A stretch of 64,000 bases of DNA. Origin: Cycas panzhihuaensis (taxonomy: Eukaryota > Cycadophyta). The notes beneath the pieces were generated by a model. The model was given only the letters and a program-made list of their open reading frames with translations, was not told where the DNA came from and made no database searches. A program made the translations under genes and the position numbers. Shown here one piece after another: positions 22,251-34,200 of this stretch. Position 1 is the stretch's first letter. Every line of letters begins with the position of its first letter. The stretch is from the NCBI GenBank assembly GCA_023213395.1, contig CM041465.1:248193741-248257740 (forward strand), in the 5' to 3' direction.

Positions 22251-23440
22251 CTATATTTTGATGGACATTTTCCTTCAACAATCTGGCTGTCTTGAACAAT
22301 TTGTGTAAACCATTTGGGCAATTTTTTAACTGATGTGACTTGAACCTCAATATCTTCTGGTCTGAGTAATGGATCAATAGAAGATGTGCAAGGATCAAGT
22401 GGAGTAGTATCTGGTGATGTGGACAGTCTAGCTAGTGCAGATGATGTACATGATGTGGAAAATTGAGCGGGAACGAATGCCTCAACAATCTTTTTGCCTT
22501 TATCAAGAGGAAGTTGGATGGATGCCGATTCCAATTCTTTATATTCTTCTTCAGTAAAGATTACATCTCTTGAGAGATGCATTTTCTTCCCAATAGGATC
22601 ATACAACTTGTAAGCTTTGCTATGAGTGGCATAGCCTGCAAAAATGCATTTTAGACTATGTTTGTCTAACTTAGATCTTTGTTGATCGAGGATGTGCATG
22701 TATGCAGTGCACCCAAATGTCCTTAGGTGACTGATGGTAGCCTTTTTGCCAAATCAAGCTTCTTCTGGTGTGATGTTGGTGATTGTTGAAGTAGAGCTTC
22801 GATTTGCCACATAAGCAGTTATGTGGAATGCTTCTACCCAATATGCCCGTGTGAGTCCTTTTATGTGCATCATAGCTTTGGCTTTGTTTGCCAAAGTTCT
22901 GTTCATTCGTTCGGAGAATCTGTTTTGTTAAGGAGCATGTGAAATAATGTGTTGTCTTCGAATGTCATTATCCTTGCAGAATTGTGTGAATTCTTTTGAA
23001 GTGAATTCACCTCCATTATCTGACCTTAGAATTTTGATTGTATAGCCAGATTCATTCTCTACTTTAAGCTTGAATTCCTTGAACTTCTGAAATGCTTCAG
23101 ACTTTTGTTTGAGGAAGTAAACCCAAACTTTGTGAGAGAAATCATCTATGAAGGAGATGTAATACAATGCTCTTCCAAAAGATGTTGTGGACGTAGGTCC
23201 ACATAAATCAGAATGTGTCAACTACAAAGGATACGATGCACGCCATGCTTTGCCTTTAGGGAAAGGCAATCTATGTTGTGTCCCCATTATACATGCTTCA
23301 CAAAGGCATTGTGAACCATATAGCTTTAGAAGCCCATGCACCATATTGTCTAGGCTCAAGTGGCCTAGACGATGATGCCAAAGTTGCATTTTTGTTGATG
23401 ATTGCGTGGAGTAAGCAAAATCAAGAGTTATATTATTTGC
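22251..23440 (-). pseudogene. integrase and linker relic, element B
   Basis: From the zinc-binding region (LWHHRLGHLSLDN, then CLCEACIMG) the core follows with HSDLCGP near 23210, SDNGGEF near 23020 and a damaged E block near 22910. PEEAWFGKK-type, SLKCIFAGYATHSKAY and SRDVIFTEEE follow in a long open frame (22103-22699). The stop in the MVHGLLKLYG region and the frame changes are inactivating. Confidence 0.87.
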
Positions 23441-23828
23441 ATCCAACTTATAAAGGCCATGGTCTTCATGACCAATGGCTACAGCCTGATCATGCTTGTC
23501 ACTGATGACACATTTCCCATTTTTAAACAAAATGCTCATCTGTTGCTTGTCCAATTGGCTAATAGATAGCAAACTCTTCTCCATAGAAGGAATGAAGTAG
23601 CTATCACCATTGGGAAATGTTGAAGAAGGATTTGAAGAAGAATGAAATGAAGCAACTTTGCCTATACCAGAAATCTACACTGATTCATTGTTGCCAAATG
23701 TTACTGATTTATCATTTCTTTCTTTGATGTCATAAAGGAGTTCTTCACTCCTAGTCATGTGATGTGATGCCCCTCATTTGATGATCCAAGTTTGATCAAC
23801 ATCTGATGTGTGATAAGCATAAAGTAGC
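23441..23828 (-). pseudogene. protease relic with destroyed active site, element B
   Basis: The active-site region reads IK, stop, GASHHMTR where DSGASHHMTG is expected, so the catalytic Asp is lost and a stop sits in the motif. VTFGNNES, YFIPSMEKSLLSISQL and KCVISDKHDQ blocks confirm the family. Confidence 0.83.
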
Positions 23829-24820
23829 TTATCCTCTTCTGCAAACTGATTTGTGTGGCATTGATTGCCACCTCTGAAACCCTCGCTTCCTCTTCGATCT
23901 CCTCGATATACACCTTGATTTGGTCGAGGGGGATAGTGTTGTTGTTGTTAAAACTGTTGTTGCTGCCAGAACTATTGACGAGGTTGTTGTTACCTCTGAT
24001 GCTGCTGATGTGTACGCTGAAGGTCGGCTTTCTTTTTCCGACAATCAGGAGCTATGTGGCCAACTTTGCCACAATAATGACAAATAACATTGGCTTTTGA
24101 GGTGCCAATGTTCATATTCCCCAACTGTTTTATGAGTGAAGGTTTGGGATTTTACTTGGCCTTCAACTTGGCCGTGAATGCTCTTGAAGTAGATGCTCCA
24201 TCATCATTTTCTTTGTCATAAATTTGCTCCTCTTGAAGTAATAAACTCTCAAGTTGATTAAAGGGCATGCTTAAAAGAGAGCCATCTCGTGTAATAGATG
24301 AGATGCAACCATTGAACTCTTTAGGCAAAGCTTGAATAGTGGTTGTTACAAGCTCATCCCTAGAAGCAGGTTTGCCTAAAGTATTCAATTCATTACAAAT
24401 TTCTTTAATAGAAGCAAGAAATGCCGACATAGGCTTTACATATTTTATAGAATAAAGTTTTGTTTTCACCAACAAAATGCAAACTTCATCTCGCCTTTCA
24501 TACAAAGAGGACAAAATGTCTCAAGCTTCCTTAGATGTTTCGGCATTTGAAATGTTTTGATCAACATTAATATCAATAACCATACGTAAAAATGCCAAGG
24601 CTATTTCATCCTTGGCCTTCCAAGTAGCAATATAATCAGCATTAGGATCAACAACACTACCATCAATCTCCATAGGTATATGTAAACGAATTCTGCCAGA
24701 AACATAGCCCCAAAGTTCATTCATCTTTAAGAGGTTTTGTGTTTGTCTCTTCTAATCTTAATAGTTCTCTTGACTTGTTAACTTGATTGTGCATGCATTA
24801 AGCATGTTTAAAGCAGCCAT
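23829..24820 (-). pseudogene. gag relic, element B
   Basis: It starts at ATG 24820 (MAALNMLNACTIKLTSQENY). Capsid blocks ELWGYVSGRI, DEIALAFLRM and VDQNIS follow, then LLLQEEQIYDKEN and an intact knuckle CHYCGKVGHIAPDC near 24050-24090. Stops after QENY and at SKEA are W or Q codon losses. Confidence 0.88.
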
Positions 24821-26690
24821 GTTAAAGTTGTAAAGAGCTTGAAGCTAGAAGATGACTTGGAAACTCAATGCTTTCATCCCTTAAGTTCCACCTTCTAACA
24901 AAACCAATTACTAGAAGATCCAACAACTGAATGGAGTGATGAGGGGTGGAGGACTAGGCAAAAGAGTTGGTCCAACCTTGATCTATAGAAGAGATCCAAT
25001 AACTAACCAAGCCAAATCTAGGACAAGGTAGGTAGGGTTGATTTGCATGGATGTACCATGGTTTCCTTGGAATTCACAGCCCTAATAACACCCTTTTTTA
25101 ACTTCCTTTTCCTCAAACAACCTTAATTGCCGTGCACTGACCGTACGGTCGGTTGGTCCCCTAGGGAATGCACCAAACTTATGGTTATTTAGAGACAAGG
25201 TTTGAACCTTTTTCGGGCCTCTCTAACAAGATTTTAAAAGTCCCTTTTAGAAGATTAAAGTGGACTTAGGATTTATTTTACTTGGATGATGTACTTATGA
25301 TCAATGCTTGGTTAAGCTTACAATCAAAAGTCTTCAAAGGAAGCAACTTAGTATATCAAATGAACAATTAGAAGTGTTGTTACAAAAGCACTTTATGAAG
25401 TGAAAGAGTGCTACACAAATCCAAGTAAAATATGCTTGAGTACAATTGTGTTTTGAGAAGAAAATAAGCACTTGAAAAAATGCTAAGTACTCAATGAAGG
25501 AATGCAATGCCTTGTGATGAAAGTACAAGTGAGTTCCTTTTAATGCTCAAACTTGAAAAGAAGGCGGCCACTTGTGGAATGAAGACACCAAGCACCAAGT
25601 GTTGGGACTTTAAAATAGTCCCAACGATCAAGAAAAGGTAAAGTGATTTTATTAAGAGAAAGTGTTCTTGAGCCCCTTTTTGTGACTAAGGACAATAGGT
25701 CATCATGCAAGGTGCCTTAGAGAAAATGTTAAGATAGTGATAAATATCACTTTTACAAACACTTTAAAAATCACTTTAACAAGGCCTTTTAACACTTGTA
25801 CAACATCAAATAAGTGTTAAAGAAAGCTTGAAAGGCTGAAATTCTATTTTTTTGTAACTTGAATGACAAGGACACCTCGCAGGGAGTCTTAGGAAGCACT
25901 TTAAAACAAGTGTTTTTAGTCTTCAATGATAAAAAAATGATTAAACATCAGCCATATAATAAAATCATTATGTATCAATGAAGAATTTTGACTTTCAAAA
26001 AGTGAAAAAGATGAATTTTTCCTTAAAAAAATCATAAGCATTAGGTCACCATGCAAGGTGCCTTTAATGAAAGAATGCTTAAAAAAGGAAAATTTTTCAT
26101 TTTTTAATGTGAATAATCACTTGAATTAGTCTTTTAAACATTAAAGTGAAATTATTAGTGTCAAAAAACTGAAAAATGGCTGACTTTAGCTTAGAAAAAT
26201 GATTAAAGCGATTAAAAAAACACTTAAAAAGTAAACTTTAGGATTTTTAAAATTATGTAATAAGAAATATTCAAAGAATATTTTTAATTACATAATGTAA
26301 GGTTATAATTCAAAAGTCCCAAAAAGAAAAATTTCATCGAAATTTATAAAACTTCAACTTGTCATCACCCGCGCCTCCATGATCACTCAAAGTGATCGAT
26401 CTCCCAAATGAATGGACGATTCGATCACGAATTTTAAAGGAAGTTTTGTGATGATAGTATAGAGATTTAACTCAGTTTTCACATCATTCCGTTGATTGTA
26501 GAGAGAGAACAAAGCACAAAAGGCAATTTGGAGGATGCATGGTCGTGGAGTGCAAAATGAGATTTGTATGGTTCTCCAGGGTTTTAAACCCATAAACTAC
26601 TCACTAAATTTCTTCTCTGAAGTCTGCTACAGCTGCATGCAAGGTTAGAATGTTGATAGACAACCTAGATTGAAGAAAATGAGTGAAAAA

Positions 26691-27168
26691 TGTAGCGGAA
26701 GCTTTTAACTTAATTCAGAAATAACACAAAGATTCGCAGATACTAGTCTAATATAGATTTGAACATATCTCTTCAATCTCAAATAATAATGAATATTGAA
26801 AATTCACCATAAAACACCGAAATAAAGTAATGGAAATAGTACAAATAGAGGTAAATATATTGTGCAAAATACAAACAAAATATCCTTACTGAACGACTGC
26901 CCTTCGAGGCGGGAATCCTTCAAATATCTCAAGCCAAAAGGCCGAGCCAACTGCAGCCCTAGAGCCGAAAATGTAGAAGAGATCCAACCGAAGTGATGAT
27001 CCAAAATGAGGGCTTTGCTCCCTATTTATAATGGTCGATTATTATCTTGTTTGAAGTCGCCCAGAATTAGAGGAGTTCAATCGAGTGAACCATTAATGAA
27101 GTCAGCCAGAAAACTGGTTTACTGGTCGGCTAATATTCCTGCGCTTATTTCTGGGGTTTAAGTCGGTT
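26691..27168 (-). repeat. possible gypsy-type LTR relic in the leader of B
   Basis: The segment shares CCCTTCGAGGCGGG, a GCAGCCCTA block, a CCCTAT-rich TATA region and GAAGT(C/T)GGCC-like ends with the LTRs of element F, in the same order. The D leader lacks it. I found no convincing target duplication, so the edges are guesses. Confidence 0.4.
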
Positions 27169-27698
27169 GACAGACCCCTAAAGAGAGGGTTTTCCTAGAA
27201 CGCAACAAAAAATCTCTATTTTTGATGTAGAAATCACTGAGAACAATGACAAAACAACTCAAATCTGCTAAGAAACATCAGATAACAGTTGCAAATCACA
27301 AATATAAGCTTGAGAACTGATTTACAGTCAAGAACAAGCTAAATAAAGTCAACACCAGATATTTGGAGTTTTTCATGTGGGGTTTGACGGCTGAAAATGG
27401 CCAGAACTTGATCCATAGCCTGCAAGAAGTCTGAAACTTGAAATAATCTCAGTCAGTGAGATTGAAAAAAACATCATAATACTCCAGCAGCCTGATCTGC
27501 AAGAAAAACCAGTTGAAAAGTCTAATTTTTAGTGAAAAACTGCAAGAAAAGTGAGTAAATTAGCTAAAAACCCTTGAAGGAGATCTGAACAAATTTCAAA
27601 TCTGAGTATAATGAGCTCCAGCCTTTAAAATGCTCCAAAAATGTCTTTGATCTGCAATGGTAGGCTTAGACAAACCTTGGATCGCCTTCGGAGAGCAA

Positions 27699-27711
27699 AG
27701 GTCGTCACCAA
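27699..27711 (-). promoter_or_regulatory. conserved leader motif near the primer site, element B
   Basis: GGTCGTCACCAAG, with GGATCGCCTTCGGAGAGCAA directly left of it. It is equivalent to the motifs in elements I and D and lies 69 bases from the primer site. Confidence 0.55.
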
Positions 27712-27780
27712 GGGTTTGTAAAACCCACTCTTATTCACCCTTGAAGAAGAAATCAGAACAGAGGGAACTAGTCTCCTTTA

Positions 27781-27792
27781 GCTCTGATACCA
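27781..27792 (-). other. primer-binding site of element B
   Basis: Minus strand TGGTATCAGAGC, a perfect initiator tRNA-Met match, two bases inside the LTR. Confidence 0.92.
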
Positions 27793-27794
27793 AA

Positions 27795-28344
27795 TGTTGA
27801 GAATGCCAAAGGCCTATGACACCCAAGATCAAGAAGATAGTTCACTCTAGTTCTATGAGAGCATAACTAACAAGGGAAATGAGATAAAAGATAAGCAAGA
27901 TCAAAGTCCAAAGAGCAAGATGATACCAAATTTAGGAGGAGATGGAATTAGTCCAATCTCCAAAGGAATACCAGTTGATTAGCAAACTGATAGCATAACA
28001 TTACAACTCCAACTACATGTCAAACATGAGAAGAGGTCTCAATATATAGAGAAACTGAGGATACCTAACAGCATTGGATGTTTGACAAGTGTCGAACATC
28101 CAAGCTACATGCAATGCATGTCTTGCATGTCATGCATGAAGGACATGTGTCCTTTTGGGCTCTCAAGTGAGCAAAGATGCATGAGGGTCCATTTGACCCT
28201 TTAGTGACAATGTTGTGTCACTAGAAAGAATGTGGGTGTGCACTTTATCACTTAAGTGATAAGTCACCCCATAAAGTACAAAGAATGAATGAAAGAATAA
28301 AGTACATAAATCACATACTTAACATATAAACATAAGGTTTAATA
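27795..28344 (-). repeat. 5' LTR of element B
   Basis: It runs from TGTTGAGAATGCC to AAGGTTTAATA, the last bases TA instead of CA. It matches 20135-20686 closely; one hairpin base (28094 region, GTCGAACATCC) has lost pairing. GTTTG follows. Confidence 0.95.
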
Positions 28345-29110
28345 GTTTGGTAAAGATATCAGCAAGTTATTCATTTGTTTGCAGTTGATCTATGTCCTTA
28401 TTTTGCACCTTCTCTCAAATGAAGTGATGATGTACTTCGATATGTTTGGTTTGAGTATGGAAGATTAGATTCTTGGTCATTTTTATTGTGCTCTGATTGT
28501 CATAGAAAATTGTTGTTGGTCCAACCAGTTGTTGATTCAAGTCTGTTAATAACTGCCTCAGTTAGACTGCTTCACAAAATGCACTGACAACTAACTTGTA
28601 TTTTGTTTCTGTAGATGACAAAGCAACAATTGCTTGTCGTTTGCCACTCCAAGATACTGTTGTTGTTCCAAGAAGAAAGCAATATCCACTTATTCATTTT
28701 CTTTTTACTTTATCTCCTGCCCAGTCAGAGTCATTGTACCTGACCAAATTACCTAGCTCCTTTCTTTGATATGTGAGTTTCAGATTTGAAGTGCCTTTTA
28801 AGTACCTGAGTATTCTTTTAGCTACTTTCGAATGCGACAATTGTGGATCATGCATGTACCTGAAAATTATACCCACAGAATATGAAATGTTGGGTTTGGT
28901 TGCAGTAAGGAAGATCAAGCTACCCACCAATTGTCTGTACAATGTTGCATCAATTGAAGTTTCCTTTGCTGAAGGAGTTAGATCGCAACCTGTTTCCGTA
29001 GGAGTTGCACAGCTATTGCAGTCTTCCATTTTGAATTTCTTTAATAAATTCTTGATATATTTATTTTGTAACAGGGTGATTGAATCCTTCTCCTATTTTA
29101 TTTCTATACC
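28345..29110 (-). pseudogene. RNase H region relic, element G
   Basis: A 111-codon frame (28694-29029) carries PTETGCDLTPSAKETSIDAT, YRQLVGSLIFLTATKPNISY and VRYNDSDWAGDKVKRK, the last with the catalytic Asp. The distal TKHIEVHHHFI-type tail is readable near 28420-28480 with stops. Confidence 0.85.
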
Positions 29111-29812
29111 AAGATAATAATTTAAGAGTCCCAAATCATTCATTTCAAAAAACCTTTTTCCAACTGTGACTTTATTGTCGAGAGAGACTCTGTGTCACTA
29201 CTTGTGAGGAGCATGTCATCAACATACACAACAATTATCATGATCGCATCTTAATTTTTCCTTACATACAGGCTGGGATCTGATTCACATCTTTGAAAGC
29301 TATTTTGAATGAGAAACTTGGCATACCATGCCCTCGGAGCTTGTTTTAGCCCACATAGTGTTTTTTTAAACCTACATACAAGATGTTCTTGACCACTTTG
29401 GATGTATCCCTCTGGTTGATGCATGTAAACCTCTTCTTCAAGGTCTCCATTTAGGAAGGCACTGTTTACATCTAGCTAATAAACATTCCAATTTTGTTGT
29501 GCAGCTAAGGCGACTACCATTTTCACAGTATTTAGTTTTGCTATTGGTGAAAAGGTCTCATCATAATCTATCCCAGTTGTTTGAGTGTAGCCTTTAGCTA
29601 CTAACCTATTCTTGTATATCAGAGTTCTCTTTTATTTTATATACCCACTTACAGTTAATAATTGGTTTACCTATAGGTGGATTGACTAGATCCCAAGTTT
29701 TGCTTTTGGAGATTGATTCCATTTCTATGTCCATTGCTGATTTCCACTCCCCATGCTAGCTTGCTTCTTCATATGACTGAGGTTCAATTGAGCACAGAAG
29801 AGCTTGATGTCT
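29111..29812 (-). pseudogene. reverse transcriptase relic, element G
   Basis: It keeps the VYVDDMLLTSS block near 29215-29235, a PRAWYAKF-type block near 29325, EGYIQSGQEHLVC-type and DVNSAFLNGDLEEE-type blocks near 29390-29480, and AKTVSPIA-type residues near 29550. Heavily interrupted by stops. Confidence 0.8.
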
Positions 29813-30931
29813 CTAAGACTTGGTCCTATGATTAAATATGTCACCTTTAGCTTCTTTTACCATTTTGAAATACCATTTAGGTATCTTTCTAGACAATGTG
29901 TTGCTTTCTTCATCTTTGCCGCTTGTTTCTATAGAAGATAGGGGACCTCTTTTAGATTGTTCTTCCTCTTCTATTATTGTATCTTCAGAGGTGATTCCCA
30001 ACACATATTTAGGTGGAGGGATTTCTATAGGAGTTTGCCTTGTAGGAGCTTCAGTTTTCTGATACAATATTAGACTTGCAACAATGTCTTGTTCATTAAA
30101 AATAACATCTCTACTTACATAGACTTTGTTCGTTTTTGGTTCTATACATCTGTAGGCTTTTGAATTTTTGTTGTGGCCTATCATTATACACTCTATACTT
30201 TTACAATCAAATTTGGATCTATTTTACCAGGAATATGAACAAAAGCTTGACAACCAAAAATTTTTAAATTACTTACATCTGGATTGTATCTTATCCATCC
30301 CTCTTCTAGAGTTATTTTGCTCAACGCTTGCCTTGGACTTCGATTTATTAGATAAGCAACTGTGTTTACAGCCACTTCCCAATAAGTTTTTAAGATTTGT
30401 CTATCCTAGATCATGCTTCGATCCATTTCCATAATTATTCTATTCATCCGCTTAGCCACTCCATTTGACTGGGGTGAATACGAAGTTGTGATTTGTCGAT
30501 GTATTCCATGAGTTCTATAGAAGATCTGAAACACGTTTAAGGTATTTTAACCTCCTCTGTCAAGCTTGATGCACTTTATTTTATTTCCATTTTCCAATTC
30601 AACTTTAGCCATAAATTCTATAAATTTATCAAAAGTTTCAGATTTACTATAGAGAAAGTAAACCCAGAATTTTCTAGAAAAGTCATCGATAAATGTGAGG
30701 AAATATCGTGCATCACTGAATGAATTTGGAGTGATAGGTCCGCATAAATCAGAATGTATTAACTCCAGTTTGCTCTTGGCATGCCATTCACTTTTTTGAA
30801 AAGGAAAACGATGTTGTTTACCAAGCAAGCAACCTTTGCAGACAAAAGAATGAAATGTCATATTTGGAAGTCCATCAACCATTTTTTATTTTTTTAATAA
30901 CTCCAATCTATCAAAAGAGATATGCCCATAC
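29813..30931 (-). pseudogene. integrase and linker relic, element G
   Basis: From the F insertion the frame reads YGHISFDRLELLKK, CKGCLLGKQHRFPF, HSDLCGPITP and FIDDFSRKFWVYFL, then a KLDRGG block where the second catalytic Asp stands (DRGG instead of DGG). SRDVIFNEQD and a charged linker follow at 29813-30184. The third catalytic residue lies in the disrupted area near 30440. Confidence 0.84.
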
Positions 30932-31448
30932 TATTGTGATTCCTTTTCTCAAATGAACGAAAAATACGACAGAGTCAAGCAATCTCATAGAAAAATAGAA
31001 CAAGATAGAGGGAGTTCACCAATAATAGAATGAAGTAGAGCGAATTTCACAGATGGCGAACACTTTCCATATATAAAATGCCAAGATTATATCTCCAAAT
31101 ACAAAATACTAGAAATTATGATGCCAAAATGTCACTAAATATAAGTAGAGTTCCAACAGAGTACCTTTACTTCCTGCAACAACTACAAGACCCTTCGAGG
31201 CGGGGATCCTCCTCAGAATTTGCAGCCCTAAGGCCAAAAATCTGCAATTGCCTTAAGGCTGAAAATAAGGAGGAAATACTTCACAATATGGATGCTTTGA
31301 AATGACCTCAAAGTCCCTATAAATAGGTGTTCAAACTGGGACATAAAGAAGTTGGCCAGAGCAAGGAGGAATGCACTCAACATAATCATAAGAAGTCGGC
31401 CATAGCTAGCACATAGAAGTCAGTCAGATTCTGAAAGAGATCGCTTCA
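30932..31448 (-). repeat. 3' LTR of element F
   Basis: It runs from TATTGTGATTCC to GAGATCGCTTCA; the other copy starts TGTTGCGATTCC, so two C-to-T or G-to-A changes lie at the tip. A CCCTATAAATAGG promoter-like stretch is near 31315. Confidence 0.93.
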
Positions 31449-31460
31449 AGTCCCCCCTTT
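31449..31460 (-). other. polypurine tract of element F
   Basis: Minus strand TAAAGGGGGGAC directly upstream of the 3' LTR. Confidence 0.8.
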
Positions 31461-31469
31461 AAATTGTGC

Positions 31470-32968
31470 TTTGCCCTCAAAGCATTGTTAGGTTCGGAAA
31501 TTGTCTTAACCATTCGCCTTTTTCCCATGTGGCGTCCTCAATATCCATGTTCTTCCATTTGATTAAGTGTTCTTTGATTAGTCTGGACCTGAGTGATCAG
31601 GTGCGGGATTGCAGGACTGCTTCAGGTTCCAGTGTTATCTTTCCTTCGTCATCAAGTGCCAGTATATTGGATTGAGGAACGATCTTTTCCCCAATCTTCT
31701 TTTTCAGACAGGACACATGAAAAACGTTGTGAATCTTTGTGTTTTCTAGGAGTTTTAACTAGTAAGCGACTTCACCAATTTTGGAAATGATTTCGTAAGG
31801 ACCAAAGTATCTGGGTGTTAGCTTTTGATTACTTCTTTTCTGTAGGGACATCTGTTTGTATAGTTGAAGGCATAAGACAACCTAGTCACCTACCTCGAAT
31901 TGTCGTTCAGAGTGCTTTAGATCAGCCTACTGCTTCATTCTGTTTTGTGCCATTGCTAAGTTATCTTTCAATTTGTTGACGGTTTCCTCCATTTGCTTCT
32001 GATGTTCTTCTATTGCCTGGACCCTTGAAGGTCTATTCTAGGTTAATAATGATGGTGGCATGTAGCCGTATAAAGCCTGGAAAGGTGTCATTTTTGTTGA
32101 GGAGTGATATGTGGTATTGTACCACCATTATGCTAAATGTAGCCATTGATGCCATTGTTTTTGTTTGTCTGAGTAGAAGTTCATCAAGCATCCCTCTACG
32201 TATTTATTGACGATCTCTGTTTGCCCATCAGTCTGAGGGTGGTATGTTGTGCTCATCTTGAGTTTTGTTCCTGCAATTCTGAATAGGTCCTGCCAAAGTT
32301 TACTAGTAAACTTTGGGTCACGGTCACTTACTATTGCTTTAGGGAAGCCATGTAACTGATGGATCTCTTTCATGTACAGTTCTGCCACATCGTTGGCCTT
32401 AGCTGTTGATTTCAGTCCTCTAAAGTGGTCGTATTTGGTGAGGCGATCAACTATGACCAGAATTGTGTCCTTTCCTTCAGAACAGGGTAAGCCTGTTATA
32501 AAATCCATGGATATTTTGTCCTATTTTTGTTCTGGTGTTGGTAACCGCTGGAGTAAGTCAGGAGTTTTTATGCATTCAATCCTATTTCTCTGACAAGTAT
32601 CACATTCTACCATGAACTTCTAAACGTCTTTTTTTAATCCTTTCCAATAAAATGAAGCTCGTATCTTTCTGTATGTCTTGCCAATCCACGTGTGACCTGT
32701 TATCTGTGTGGAATGGCCTTCTTGTAATATTATGTCTTTTAGCCCTGATCTTTAGGGATGCAGATCTTTCCTTTCCTGAGTATTACTCCCTGTTGTACCT
32801 CATACAAGCCAGTTTTATCCTCCCCTGTTTTGTCTATCAATTGTTTGTACTTTGGATCGTTGTCGTATTCCTTCCTTAATGTCTCCTACCATGCTAGGGT
32901 AGCCACTGATATTGTATGTAGTGTTGGTTGTTCCTGAATTTCTTCTGGAATTCTTGAGAGGGCGTCCG
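31470..32968 (-). pseudogene. integrase with GPY/F and chromodomain, element F
   Basis: The zinc-binding half ends CDTCQRNRIECIKTP (about 32585). The core is open at 32128-32508 and shows MDFITGLP, IVDRLTKY, VSDRDPKF and GQTEIVNKY, so all three D,D,E residues are present. Further on are a GPYEIISKIGEVAY-type module near 31780 and NVFHVSCLKKKIG. A chromodomain follows at about 31475-31600 (LIKWKNMDIEDATWE). Chromodomains bind modified histones and steer insertion into heterochromatin. Stops at WHQWLHLA and between the modules are inactivating. Confidence 0.88.
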
Positions 32969-34200
32969 CTATGACATTGTCTTTGCCTTTTTGTACACTA
33001 TGGAGAAGTCAAATGTTTGTAGTTTGCTCACCCACTTCTGTTGTTCGTCTGACAATGTCTTCTGATTTAAGAAGTACTTGAGACTATCGTGGTCCGTTCG
33101 TACCTGGAAGGGGCTGCCTATTAAATATTGTCTCCATTGGTTGATCGCATCCATTATTGCTAGCATCTCCTTATCGTAGATAGGCTTTAGCTTTTCTTTG
33201 TTATTCAATTTCCCGATTTTGTACGCTATTGGTCTTTCGTCTTGTAATAAGACAGCTCCTATGCCAAACCCTGATGCATCGCATTCCAAGATGAACGGTT
33301 TTGAAAAATCTGGGACTGCCAAAACTGGGGCTCTTATCATTGAGCTTTTTAGTTCTTCAAAGGCTTTGTTGGTCGTTTCGTTCCATGTGAAGGCGTCCTT
33401 TTTTGTTAGATCCATAAGTGGGGCTACTATGTTCGCATATCCTCTTATGAACTTCCTGAGATATCCTGTTGCTCCTAAAAAGCTGCAAATTCCCATGACA
33501 TTCTTTGGTGCCGGCCACTCAACTATCGCTTGGATCTTCTTGGGGTCAACCTTGATTCCATTTGGAGTAATTATGTGACCGAGATATTTGAGTTCCTGTT
33601 GTCCGAAAGAGCATTTTTTCTTGTTTGCAAAAAATAATCCCTTTGCTAGAATTTCCAGGACTAATCTCAGGTGCTCCAACTGTTCTCTCCAAGTTTTGTT
33701 GTAAATGAGGATATCATCGAAAAGGATGAGCATGAATTTCCTTAGGAATTCCTTAAATGTGGAATTCATGGTGGCCTGGAATGTTGCTAGAGTGTTGGTT
33801 AGACTGAACGGCATCACTTTGAATTCAAACAGTCCCTCATGAGTTCTGAATGTTGTCTTGTAGATGTCTTCCTCTTTTATCCGAATTTGATGGTATCCCG
33901 ATCGGAGGTCTATCTTGGAGAAGAATTTTGCTCCATGTATTTTGTCTAATCGGTCATCGATCCTGGGGATAGGGTATCAACTTTTTATAGTCAACTTGTT
34001 TAGTGCCCTATAATCCACGCACATCCTGATTGTGCCATCTTTCTTAGGGCTAATAACCATCGGGGATGCGAATGGGCTTATGCTACTTTGAATATGGCCT
34101 TGAGCGAGTAATTCTCTAGTTATGTTCTCGATCTCTTTCCTCATGTAGTATGGGTGCCTGTATGGCCTTATGTTCACTGGCATTGATCTTGGAACTAAAT
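32969..34200 (-). pseudogene. reverse transcriptase and RNase H, element F
   Basis: The RT N-terminus (33977-34183) has the RPYRHPYYMRKEIE and SPMVISPKKDGTIRMCVDYR blocks. A 282-codon frame (32969-33817) continues with MPFSLTNTLATFQ, LILFDDILIY (catalytic DD) and KYLGHIITPNGI. RNase H follows with ILECDASGFGIGAVL, DKEMLAI and VRTDHDSLKYFL. A frameshift or stop near 33820-33970 divides the two. Catalytic residues are visible. Confidence 0.9.

Larger units (their letters stand above)
24821..27780 (-). other. 2.96-kb leader of element B
   Basis: Untranslated. The part from 24860 to about 26300 aligns with the leader of D (53000-54500). It has three copies of the GGTCACCATGCAAGGTGCC-like motif at 25698, 25870 and 26044, 172-174 bases apart. 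A diverged gypsy-like LTR may sit at about 26691-27168, and the conserved primer-proximal motif is at 27699. Frames here are not credible genes. Confidence 0.75.
20135..28344 (-). mobile_element. complete Ty1/copia element B
   Basis: LTRs of 552 and 550 bp, a perfect initiator tRNA-Met primer site and all copia domains in order on the minus strand. The target duplication is perfect: GTTTG at 20130-20134 and 28345-28349. Coding regions carry stops and frameshifts. The leader is 2.96 kb. It is the same lineage as D, sharing leader and gag sequence, and is inserted in element G. Confidence 0.95.

Noticed and set aside
27781-27792. TGGTATCAGAGC sites considered as tRNA gene fragments
   Set aside because: Only the complement of the tRNA 3' end is present, directly beside LTRs; no cloverleaf can be formed. 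They are primer-binding sites.
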